Of a stretch of DNA of 64,000 nucleotides, positions 19,022-26,172 are shown piece by piece. Position numbers and translations under genes: made by a program. The first letter of the stretch is position 1; every line of letters begins with the position of its first letter. The notes under the pieces were generated by a model. It ran no database searches, was not told the origin of the DNA, and saw nothing but the letters and a program-made list of their open reading frames with translations. The stretch lies in assembly GCA_045531965.1 (NCBI GenBank), contig JAZSFA010000012.1, positions 1 through 64,000 of the forward strand, given 5' to 3'. This DNA is from CAMEON01 sp045531965 (GTDB taxonomy: Bacteria; Bacillota; Clostridia; Oscillospirales; CAG-272).

Positions 19022-19130
19022 AGGAGAGAAAGAAAAATGAAGATGAAAACAAAGGAAAGAGGGGCAAAACATACGGCTTTACCCCCGCCCGAAAGGCTCG
19101 GGCAAAAAGTAAGGAAGGGAAGAAATGAAA

Positions 19131-19376
19131 TCATTCGGATAAGGGAAGGAGAGCAACCGTTTCTTGCTCCATCTCAGGACTCATTTCAGCTCTTGATTCA
19201 GCATATCCATTGTGAAGCATAGATACGCCAATAGCCAGAGCGATCAAGCCGCCAATGATGGCAAGACCCCAGTTGGTTGCAAATATGCGGTTGGAAATAC
19301 GCGGTGAGGGGGGATCTTGATGTCCGTGAGATACAGGCTCAAGATGTATATCATTCTGCTTGTTGTACATATCCAT
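19131..19376 (-). CDS. Small single-pass membrane protein, unknown
   Basis: An 81-residue protein starting at the ATG at 19376, supported by AAAGGAG 7 nt upstream. The longer frame to 19670 has no such site and runs antisense into the sigma gene. The first 45 residues are polar with several His and Pro ('HLEPVSHGHQDPPSPR'). One hydrophobic helix follows (about 36-56, 'WGLAIIGGLIALAIGVSML'), then a short acidic tail. A terminator-like hairpin on its strand lies downstream. No family was recognised. It is divergent from the ECF sigma gene. Confidence 0.55.
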   Translation of the reverse strand: MDMYNKQNDIHLEPVSHGHQDPPSPRISNRIFATNWGLAIIGGLIALAIGVSMLHNGYAESRAEMSPEMEQETVALLPLSE

Positions 19377-19541
19377 AACGGTTCTCCTTTGCTGTTGTGA
19401 AGGACGATGCATTTTGTATTTTGTCCTCCCACTATTAAAATACGACACGGTATTCAAAAAATGGGGGTAGAAGAAAAAATTTTTTCCTTGATGATAGTAT
19501 ACCCATATTTTCTTCTTTTTTTCAAAAAAGAAATTGATTTT

Positions 19542-19571
19542 GGAAAGAATTTGACCCAAAAATCCGTCATA
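19542..19571 (+). promoter_or_regulatory. Putative ECF-type promoter of sigma module 1
   Basis: GGAAAG at 19542-19547, a 17-nt spacer and CGTCATA at 19565-19571. The same arrangement (TGTAAG, 17 nt, CGTCATA) precedes the second ECF sigma gene. CGTC-type -10 elements are known for several Gram-positive ECF sigma factors, so autoregulation is plausible. The start codon is 40 nt downstream. Confidence 0.5.
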
Positions 19572-19610
19572 ATGGATGAAAGCTTTCAAAAAACGATGAA
19601 GGAGGGCGCT

Positions 19611-20153
19611 ATGGAAGACGATAAAATCATTGATCTGTATTTTGCCAGAGATGAGCAAGCGATTGTGCAAACTGCGGCGAAATATGGAAATCTATGTTAT
19701 CGGCTTGCTATAAATATACTGGGCAACCGTTCTGATGCGGAAGAATGTGTCAACGATACCTATCTGAAGCTTTGGAACAGCATTCCACCGCAAAAGCCGC
19801 GCTCCTTATCGGCATTTATCAGTCGTGTTTCGCGCAACGTGGCGATTGACCGATACCGCAGTCTGCACAGTAAGTCCCAAAATCGAAACCTCGAGGTGGT
19901 TTTGGAAGAATTGGCTGATGTGACACCTGTAGATAATTCGCAAGATCACCTGAAAGAATGTGTGGCGATGTTTTTGAAAACCTTGGACGATACGGATCGG
20001 CGCCTCTTTATTGGACGTTATTGGTATATGTCTTCGGTCAAGGAGCTTGCCAAATCTTGGGGCATGACTCCCAATGCGGTGTCTCTGCGGTTGTATAAAA
20101 CACGAGAAAAATTCAAGATTTTTTTGAAAGAAAGGGGGTACCGATATGAATAA
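19611..20153 (+). CDS. ECF-family RNA polymerase sigma factor (module 1)
   Basis: A 180-residue sigma-70-family protein with only regions 2 and 4. Region 2 holds 'DLYFARDEQAIVQTAAKYG', 'RSDAEECVNDTYLKLW' and 'SFISRVSRNVAIDRYR'-type segments (about residues 7-90). Region 4 has a helix-turn-helix at about 140-170 ('SVKELAKSWGMTPNAVSLRLYKTREK'). The ATG at 19611 is chosen because AAGGAGG lies 5 nt upstream and the core starts there; the frame upstream to 19407 is Phe/Lys-rich and not protein-like. Its stop overlaps the start of the next gene by 8 nt, marking a sigma / anti-sigma pair. It is closely similar to the sigma factor at 32850. Confidence 0.9.
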   Translation: MEDDKIIDLYFARDEQAIVQTAAKYGNLCYRLAINILGNRSDAEECVNDTYLKLWNSIPPQKPRSLSAFISRVSRNVAIDRYRSLHSKSQNRNLEVVLEELADVTPVDNSQDHLKECVAMFLKTLDDTDRRLFIGRYWYMSSVKELAKSWGMTPNAVSLRLYKTREKFKIFLKERGYRYE

Positions 20154-21894
20154 AAAAGATTTTCAAATGATGGATATGTTGGACGGGATCAGTGATGAGT
20201 TATTAGCCGATGCTCTGCCGCCTAATTTGCGCGGATTTGAAAAGTCTTCTAAAAGCTATAAATGGATTGGCTTTTTTGAAAAGCCATGGGTGGTGGCGGT
20301 TATTTCTGCCTCAGTAGCTTTGGCAGTATTGTCAGGCATCATTTGGGCTGGTCAACGGGCAGCCAAGGATCCTTTGTACCCTTCCGAGGGGATTGCTGGA
20401 CTTTTGAGTGACACCCTTGAAAACGTCGCGTCTGCTACCGACAAAAAGCCTGATTATGACAACCCTCCCGTCCCGGAGGATGCCCAACTTGTGGTTTCCT
20501 CGGGTGGTTTTACCATTGCACCCATTGAAAACGTACAGTGGACGCAGTATTGGAATGAAGACCAAGAAAAAATGGTGGTCACCTATGGGAAAAATCTGTG
20601 GGGAGATCATGAGGAAGACGAGGTGGAAACACAGCCGGAGGGTTTGCTGGAACACCAATGGCCTACGATCCCGTATGCTGATGATCTGTCTATGAAAGTC
20701 GAAAATCAAAGCCTGGAGCTTCAATACGCGGAAGTTTTCTTTTCGGATCTTACTTTTGCAGGTTCTTGCTCCTTTGATCATGAGACGATCCGTGACCTGC
20801 TTGCTGGCTTGTTAGATGGAACATACTATGTAATGGTAACCGCTTTCAAGCAAGGGAACTATATCAAGGACGAGGGCTATGAAGGTACTATGTACCAATT
20901 TGTTTTCTGTGTGGACGTGTTAGGGGACGGAAGCAGCCCTTACGCGCCCTTGAACCCGGTGGACGTGGAAGTTTATGCGGGTTCGGGAGATGATCGGGTT
21001 CTGTTGCCGCCCTATTTGACGGTGCATACGAGATATGACGAGGAGACGGGTGAGGAGTATTCGGGACGCGGATATGATGCCGCTACGGTTTTGGCTCACG
21101 TGAGTGGAACCTTGCCCACTTTCACCTATACCGACGGATTTACCATGACCATCAAAGATGTGGAAGGGTATGGGCAATATAACGGCATTACGGTTTACGA
21201 CGAGGCATTTAACGTGGTGTTGGACAGCGATAATCGTCGCTGGGAAGAACTGCCGACACTTTCACCCGGATGTTATTATGTGGTGCTGCATACCCTGCAA
21301 AGAGGTCAGGAATATTTGGAAAAGATGGATCAATTACTGACTTGCCACCGAGAGAAGGGGTGGTATTGGTATGGCTTCCGTTTGAACGTTTCCGAAAACA
21401 GTCAAGCTGCTTTGACCGTGACCTATGACATGATTGAGCTTGAACCGATCGAACCAATTGATGCAAAGGTCATGATTGCGTGTAACGGAGATTATACCTT
21501 CCTTCGTCCCTACAGTTGTGGGTCAAAACGTTATTGGGATGATCTGGGACAATGGGTGAACGACATAGACAGCGATGGACTCGATTTGTGGATTTGGAAG
21601 GAATACAGCCGATTGCCCGTGGTGACTTGGGGTGAGGATTTGGGGGTTCATTATGAGCTTTTGGAAGAGCTTGAGCCGGATCTTGTTTCGATGAAGGTTT
21701 ACGACGAGCATTTTAATGTTGTCATCAAGCCCGACCGTTATGCGGATGAAAGCCTGGCACCGGTGGATAAATTAAAGCCGGGCACCTATTACGTGGTCCT
21801 GCGGATCGCTCAAACGGGAAGAAAGATGGGTTACGTCGAATATGAGAACGGCGATTATGAATACGGCTTCACTCTCGTTGTGCCCGAAACTTGA
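20146..21894 (+). CDS. Membrane anti-sigma-like protein with three tandem extracytoplasmic repeats
   Basis: Probable partner of the upstream ECF sigma factor, overlapping it by 8 nt. Residues 1-47 are cytoplasmic and contain 'DELLADALPPNLR' (17-29). One membrane helix follows at about 48-67, ending in Ala-Gly-Gln at residue 70. The first 70 residues align position for position with the membrane partner at 33383. The outside part (about 110-582) contains three repeats of a beta-rich domain, each closing with a pattern like 'L.PGTYYVVL...Q.G......Y.YGF.L.V' (near 218-260, 364-410 and 540-580); two contain 'VYDE.FNVV'. No known enzyme signature is visible. An anti-sigma or sensor role follows from context and the shared N-terminus, not from a recognised family. 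Confidence 0.7.
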   Translation: MNKKDFQMMDMLDGISDELLADALPPNLRGFEKSSKSYKWIGFFEKPWVVAVISASVALAVLSGIIWAGQRAAKDPLYPSEGIAGLLSDTLENVASATDKKPDYDNPPVPEDAQLVVSSGGFTIAPIENVQWTQYWNEDQEKMVVTYGKNLWGDHEEDEVETQPEGLLEHQWPTIPYADDLSMKVENQSLELQYAEVFFSDLTFAGSCSFDHETIRDLLAGLLDGTYYVMVTAFKQGNYIKDEGYEGTMYQFVFCVDVLGDGSSPYAPLNPVDVEVYAGSGDDRVLLPPYLTVHTRYDEETGEEYSGRGYDAATVLAHVSGTLPTFTYTDGFTMTIKDVEGYGQYNGITVYDEAFNVVLDSDNRRWEELPTLSPGCYYVVLHTLQRGQEYLEKMDQLLTCHREKGWYWYGFRLNVSENSQAALTVTYDMIELEPIEPIDAKVMIACNGDYTFLRPYSCGSKRYWDDLGQWVNDIDSDGLDLWIWKEYSRLPVVTWGEDLGVHYELLEELEPDLVSMKVYDEHFNVVIKPDRYADESLAPVDKLKPGTYYVVLRIAQTGRKMGYVEYENGDYEYGFTLVVPET

Positions 21895-21942
21895 CCATGT
21901 AAAATTTTCATGCTATGTTTGATTGATTATTGCATATACTAT

Positions 21943-21978
21943 CCCCGATGCAATCACGTTGCATCGGGGGTATTTTTT
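21943..21978 (+). terminator. Intrinsic terminator abutting the next start codon
   Basis: CCCCGATGCAA (21943-21953) pairs perfectly with TTGCATCGGGG (21959-21969) over an 11-bp stem, followed by GTATTTTTT. The last T is directly followed by the ATG at 21979. Confidence 0.8.
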
Positions 21979-22410
21979 ATGAATGATAACCAAAATAATG
22001 TGTTCAGTACCGAATCTCAAACGGTCCAGACGGCTTCGAAAGACGGGAGTGGGGAAAATAACGCCTATGGGGCAACGGGTGGTTGTTGTCAAAAGATGAT
22101 GACCGCCTGTAAGGATCTCTGCAACCGTTTTATGTCCGCTCGTGTGGGAATCTCCTATGACATCACCACCCGCGTGATCGGAGGAGACGGACAAGGCACG
22201 AATACCGGGAACGGCTCCGCGTCCCAAGGGCAGCCACAGCAAGGCAAGCACCAAGGACAAGGGAAGAATATGATGACCAAACAAGGCACCATGGAGATCC
22301 GTATGCTTGACCTGACCCTTGGCGCGCTGATGGTAGGTGCCGCCATGGCGATGATCTGTGCTGTTAAAGAGATGTGCTGTTGTAAGAGCAAATGCAACCG
22401 TAAGTGCTGA
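21979..22410 (+). CDS. Cys-rich small membrane protein, unknown
   Basis: A 143-residue protein without a recognised family. Residues 1-35 are polar (Asn/Gln/Ser). A Cys pair region 'GGCCQKMMTACKDLC' lies near 36-50, a Gly/Gln-rich low-complexity stretch near 70-100, one hydrophobic segment near 110-130 ('MLDLTLGALMVGAAMAMICAV') and a C-terminal cluster 'CCCKSKCNRKC' with five cysteines that could bind metal. No normal Shine-Dalgarno sequence precedes the ATG; the only G-run is the 3' arm of a perfect hairpin ending 9 nt upstream. The gene is bounded by terminators on both sides. Composition and ordered features favour a real gene, but the start is uncertain. Confidence 0.5.
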   Translation: MNDNQNNVFSTESQTVQTASKDGSGENNAYGATGGCCQKMMTACKDLCNRFMSARVGISYDITTRVIGGDGQGTNTGNGSASQGQPQQGKHQGQGKNMMTKQGTMEIRMLDLTLGALMVGAAMAMICAVKEMCCCKSKCNRKC

Positions 22411-22427
22411 ATGTCGTGGTGAAAAAC

Positions 22428-22460
22428 AAAGGAACCGACCCAATACGGTCGGTTCCTTTA
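22428..22460. terminator. Bidirectional terminator between convergent genes
   Basis: AAAGGAACCGACC (22428-22440) pairs perfectly with GGTCGGTTCCTTT (22447-22459) across a 6-nt loop. It separates the Cys-rich protein gene from pepD on the other strand. Confidence 0.85.
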
Positions 22461-22462
22461 CT

Positions 22463-24034
22463 TTATTCTGCCATTTTCGCAACAACCTGTCGCAAAATTC
22501 TGTAGACTCGCTCGGTGGAGTCGATACCCAAACGTTCGCGTGGCGTATGGATGTCCCACATATCGGGTCCTACCGAAATGATGTCCATATCGGGCATCTT
22601 GGCACGGAGGATTCCGCATTCCAAACCTGCATGGATGGCTTCGATGCGCGGTTCTTTTCCCAACACGTCCGTGGCGATTTGGCACCAAAGATCACGGATG
22701 GGGGAGACGGGGGCGTAATCCCAGCCGGGATAGCGTCCGTGGGAATCAAATTGCACGCTGATGAGCTCTTCGGCAATCGTATCTTTCGAAATCGCGGAAA
22801 GGTCAAGCTCCTGTAGCTGGCAGATCACCGCCTGCCCTGCAAGCTCGCTTTCGCTGGCGTCTAACTGGCTTTCGCAAGCCGAGCGGGAAGAGAAGGAGCA
22901 CTGGACAGCTGTGGGGTTGCCGTCTTCGTCTGTCAGCGTTTTGACGATTCCAAGGTTTCGGGAACTTGCCACAAGACCGGGGATGTGAGCATTCATGGTA
23001 AAGACACCGTCCCGAAGCAGATAAATGAACTGCAAAATGTTATGCCCGTTTTTCATTTGAATTTTGGGCAATCCGTTTTCATGACTGACCGTGCAGACAA
23101 AATTCTTATCTGCGGGAATGACATGGGGCTCTTTTCGAAGCACTTCGGCGAATGCCAGAATCTCTTCTTCAAATTTACGAATGCCCACGAAACTACAGGA
23201 CTGAGCGCAAACAGCAACGATGGCACTTGCATCCCGAGGAATGGCGTTGTCCTTGCCGCCACCCTCTATGGACAGGAGGTAGTAATCATGTGTGCCCGGA
23301 AATTCCTCAAGCAAGCGGACTAAGAACTTGATGGCATTGGTATGTCCTTCGTTGATTTCCACCCCTGAATGTCCTCCGGAGAAACCGCTGACGGAAACTC
23401 GCAGAGGCAGATACCAGCTATCCAGGGGCTCTTGGATCACAGGAAACGTAATGTCAGTGCGAACACCGCCCGCGCAACCAACGGTAACCGTACTTTCCGA
23501 CTCACTGTCCAAATTGATCATGGTCTTGGCTTGTACATTGACTGCTTCAGGATCGAAGGCATTGGCTCCCTCCAGTCCGGTTTCCTCTGATACTGTAAAC
23601 AGGCACTCGATCGTGGGGTGCTTTTCGGGAGGACTGTCTAAAAGTGCCAGCATCATGGCAACGGCAACGCCGTTGTCTCCTCCCAAAGTGGTGCCTTTAG
23701 CACCTAACTTGCCGTCCTCAATGAAAAGGGAAAGGCTATCTATGGAGAAATCATGGGGGGACTCGATTTCTTTTTCGCAAACCATGTCGGTGTGACCTTG
23801 TAAAAGCAACGCGGGTTTTTGCTCGCATCCTTCAGAAGCGGGAAGACGGATAAAGACGTTGTGGACTTCATCGCGGTGGCAAAACAGCCCTTTTTTGGAA
23901 GCAAAATTTTCAATGTAAGAAGCGATAGCGGCTTCGTTACCTGAACCGTGAGGAATGGCGCAGATATCCTCAAAAAAACGGAAAACGGAGCAGTCTATAT
24001 AGGCTGCGGGGAAGGCTGGCTTTTGTTCATTCAT
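22463..24034 (-). CDS. pepD: Aminoacyl-histidine dipeptidase PepD (M20C)
   Basis: Predicted cytosolic zinc dipeptidase that cleaves Xaa-His and other dipeptides (carnosinase-like) for peptide catabolism. Family features are 'EDICAIPHGSGNE' near residue 22, the metal ligands in 'LLLQGHTDMVCEK' (about 75-87) and 'LGGDNGVAVAMML' (about 116), the catalytic Glu in 'TVSEETGLEGA' (about 150), and 'SGGHSGVEINEGHTNAIK' in the lid region. Length (523 aa) is slightly above the usual 485-500. AAAGGAG lies 7 nt before the ATG. It appears monocistronic, with terminators on both sides. Confidence 0.93.
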   Translation of the reverse strand: MNEQKPAFPAAYIDCSVFRFFEDICAIPHGSGNEAAIASYIENFASKKGLFCHRDEVHNVFIRLPASEGCEQKPALLLQGHTDMVCEKEIESPHDFSIDSLSLFIEDGKLGAKGTTLGGDNGVAVAMMLALLDSPPEKHPTIECLFTVSEETGLEGANAFDPEAVNVQAKTMINLDSESESTVTVGCAGGVRTDITFPVIQEPLDSWYLPLRVSVSGFSGGHSGVEINEGHTNAIKFLVRLLEEFPGTHDYYLLSIEGGGKDNAIPRDASAIVAVCAQSCSFVGIRKFEEEILAFAEVLRKEPHVIPADKNFVCTVSHENGLPKIQMKNGHNILQFIYLLRDGVFTMNAHIPGLVASSRNLGIVKTLTDEDGNPTAVQCSFSSRSACESQLDASESELAGQAVICQLQELDLSAISKDTIAEELISVQFDSHGRYPGWDYAPVSPIRDLWCQIATDVLGKEPRIEAIHAGLECGILRAKMPDMDIISVGPDMWDIHTPRERLGIDSTERVYRILRQVVAKMAE

Positions 24035-24071
24035 GGGAGAGCTCCTTTACTGCATAATTGAGGTAAAATAA

Positions 24072-24108
24072 CGGGAATTTCAGGACAGATCCCTGAAATT
24101 CCCGTTTG
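24072..24108 (-). terminator. Terminator downstream of mreB
   Basis: CGGGAATTTCAGG (24072-24084) pairs with CCTGAAATTCCCG (24092-24104), a perfect 13-bp stem. Both flanks are T-rich in their own reading direction, so it may act on both strands. Confidence 0.8.
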
Positions 24109-24125
24109 AGTTTTCGTAAAGACGT

Positions 24126-25163
24126 TTATCGCATCTTGGCAGGAAGATTCACCAGTCCTTCAGGCATCTTGTCCAAATAGGGCAATAGCTTACCCGCGCC
24201 TAAAACAGCGCTGGTAATGGGACGTTGCGCCAAATGCGCGGGAACACCGGTTACCTTGGCGATGATCTTATCCAAACCGTGGAGCATACTGCCGCCACCT
24301 GTGAGAACCATGCCCTTCTTAGAGATCTCGGTGAAAAGCTCTCGAGGCATACCTGTAATGACGGAGCAAATCGAGTCGATGATTGCCATCAACGGTTCTT
24401 CAACCGCTTCGATTGTCTCTTTGGACGAGATCAAAACTTCCTTGGGTGTGCCTTCGCTGAGAGAACGACCGCAGACCCGCATATATAAGGGCTTATCATG
24501 CTCATAAACTTCGCCAATGCGGATTTTGATATCTTCAGCGGTTCGTTCGCTAATGAGAATACCGTAACGGCGACGGATATAGCTGACAATGGCTTCGTCA
24601 AAGCGATCACCGCCCACGCTGATGGAATCGGAGACCACGATACCGCCCATGGACAGCACTGCCACATCGGTGACGCCACCGCCAATATTGACGATCATGA
24701 CGCCTTCGGGGGAGGAAATATCCAAACCGGCACCCAAAGCGGCTGCTTTGGCTTCTTCAATGAGGTAGGTTCTGCGCGCCCCCGCTTCCCGCGAAGCATC
24801 CATCAGCGCATCCAATTCAATGCCCGATATGCTGGAAGGAATGGTGATCATCACACGAGGCTGAACCCACGTTTTTCCGCTGGCTCGGCGGATAAAATAT
24901 TTCAGCATTTGTAGGGTGACGTCATATTGAGAAGGTCTTCCGTTTTTCATGGGACGAAGGGTCTCAATGTGCTCCGGAGTGCGCCCCATCAGCTCCAATG
25001 CATCCCTGCCCACCTTGACAACGCGATCGGTAGATACGTCTACCGCAACCACGGACGGTTCTTTGAGCACGATGTCCTGACCTTCAACGTAGACCAATAC
25101 GGATGCCGTACCGAAATCTATGGCGATATCACGTTTCATATTCTGAAAGAAATTGCCGAACAT
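24126..25163 (-). CDS. mreB: Rod shape-determining protein MreB/Mbl
   Basis: Actin-like ATPase that polymerises under the membrane and directs lateral wall synthesis. The nucleotide-binding motifs are clear: phosphate-1 'IAIDFGTASVLVYVEG' at the N-terminus, phosphate-2 'MIVNIGGGVTDVAVLS' near residue 160, and the adenosine motif 'GMVLTGGGSMLHGLD' near 285. The ATG at 25163 is preceded by a perfect AGGAGGTGA 5 nt upstream; the frame further upstream is not protein-like. Length (345 aa) matches the family. It is not linked to mreC/mreD, so it could be the Mbl or MreBH-type paralogue. Confidence 0.93.
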   Translation of the reverse strand: MFGNFFQNMKRDIAIDFGTASVLVYVEGQDIVLKEPSVVAVDVSTDRVVKVGRDALELMGRTPEHIETLRPMKNGRPSQYDVTLQMLKYFIRRASGKTWVQPRVMITIPSSISGIELDALMDASREAGARRTYLIEEAKAAALGAGLDISSPEGVMIVNIGGGVTDVAVLSMGGIVVSDSISVGGDRFDEAIVSYIRRRYGILISERTAEDIKIRIGEVYEHDKPLYMRVCGRSLSEGTPKEVLISSKETIEAVEEPLMAIIDSICSVITGMPRELFTEISKKGMVLTGGGSMLHGLDKIIAKVTGVPAHLAQRPITSAVLGAGKLLPYLDKMPEGLVNLPAKMR

Positions 25164-25217
25164 CGTCTCACCTCCTGTTGCGTTGATATTTCGGCGAAAA
25201 AACACTACGCCATCTAT

Positions 25218-25247
25218 AGTATACCACAGATCTATGCCATCTGTCAA
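25218..25247 (-). promoter_or_regulatory. Promoter of mreB
   Basis: On the minus strand TTGACA (25247-25242), 18-nt spacer ending TGTGG, then TATACT (25223-25218). Confidence 0.75.
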
Positions 25248-25416
25248 TGACTTTTTCAAAAAATTAGAAGCGAGTAGGGGACATCGTGGCAGAAACATTA
25301 CCCATCGGAACACTTGACAATTTAGATGCCTCGTGTATGAAAAGGATTGGCATATCTTGCCAAGGGTAAACATATTCTATACCGTAGATATGAAGAATAC
25401 ACAGGGAGGCAGGATC

Positions 25417-25980
25417 ATGTTTGTTTATTCTATGCGTGCGAGTACCATCAAGTTTTTCGGCATTGTGTGCGTGGCGCTTGCGGCGTTGGTGGCACTCATT
25501 GCGTTTATTCCCGCGTATGCATCGGGAAACGAAGGGAGCAGTAGCGGAGATTTTCAAAGTAGCGGCGTTCAAGTCGGTGCCAATGAGGAAGAGACCGCTA
25601 AAAGCGTTTCTATCAAGTATGAAAAGGTGAAATCTGCCGATGATGCCGCGGGCTTTCTTAGTCAGTTTGGTTGGGTGGTGGATGCCGGATCGGTAGAAAC
25701 TGTCACGGTGACTATTCCCGATGAATTTGACAAGGTGTTTGCGGGCTACAACGAGCTGCAGAAGGCACAGGGATTGGATCTTTCCAAGTATAAGAAAAAG
25801 GAAATCACTCGTTATACCTTCTCCGTCACCAATTACGGTACTTATGAAGGGAAACACTATTCTCTGCCGGTGTATGCCAACGTATTGGTATACCGTAACC
25901 GTGTCATCGGTGGGGATATTTGTTCTGCGGATATCAGCGGTTTTATCCACGGCTTTGAAAAGCCTGTCGCGGAATCATGA
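25417..25980 (+). CDS. DUF4830 membrane-anchored protein
   Basis: A 187-residue protein matching the DUF4830 pattern seen in Clostridia: a start 'MFVYSMRASTIKFFGIVC', one N-terminal membrane helix (about 10-33), a polar Ser/Gly linker and an extracytoplasmic domain beginning 'ADDAAGFLSQFGWVVD' and continuing 'VTIPDEFDKVFAGYNELQKAQGLDLSKYK'-like. GGGAGG lies 7 nt before the ATG at 25417; the upstream frame to 25333 lacks a site. Function unknown. It is divergent from mreB and followed by a terminator. Confidence 0.8.
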   Translation: MFVYSMRASTIKFFGIVCVALAALVALIAFIPAYASGNEGSSSGDFQSSGVQVGANEEETAKSVSIKYEKVKSADDAAGFLSQFGWVVDAGSVETVTVTIPDEFDKVFAGYNELQKAQGLDLSKYKKKEITRYTFSVTNYGTYEGKHYSLPVYANVLVYRNRVIGGDICSADISGFIHGFEKPVAES

Positions 25981-25990
25981 TTTCACGGGG

Positions 25991-26031
25991 AGCACACCCA
26001 TGACAAGCCGGTCATGAGTGTGCTTTTCTTT
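25991..26031 (+). terminator. Terminator of the DUF4830 gene
   Basis: AGCACAC-CATGAC pairs with GTCATG-GTGTGCT (one internal mismatch), followed by TTTTCTTTT. Confidence 0.75.
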
Positions 26032-26093
26032 TACCCAACGATAGAAAAACGCAAGATTTAGCACAAAAAAAGAATTGAACACAAAAAATATAC

Positions 26094-26122
26094 TTGCAAC
26101 TTTGCTTTTTTTGTGTTATACT
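26094..26122 (+). promoter_or_regulatory. Promoter of the esterase-like lipoprotein
   Basis: TTGCAA at 26094-26099, 17-nt spacer, TATACT at 26117-26122, about 50 nt before the start codon. Confidence 0.7.
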
Positions 26123-26172
26123 GTTAGTGACTATGGACACGTGTTCGTCTAACGATCGAAAGGAGAAAAAAT

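Noticed and set aside
21913..22485. Minus-strand frame of 190 codons opposite the Cys-rich protein
   Set aside because: It runs through the bidirectional terminator and has no start signals; the plus-strand frame has ordered protein features.
25264..25950. Minus-strand frame opposite the DUF4830 gene
   Set aside because: Starts without a ribosome binding site and lies opposite a gene with a recognised family pattern.
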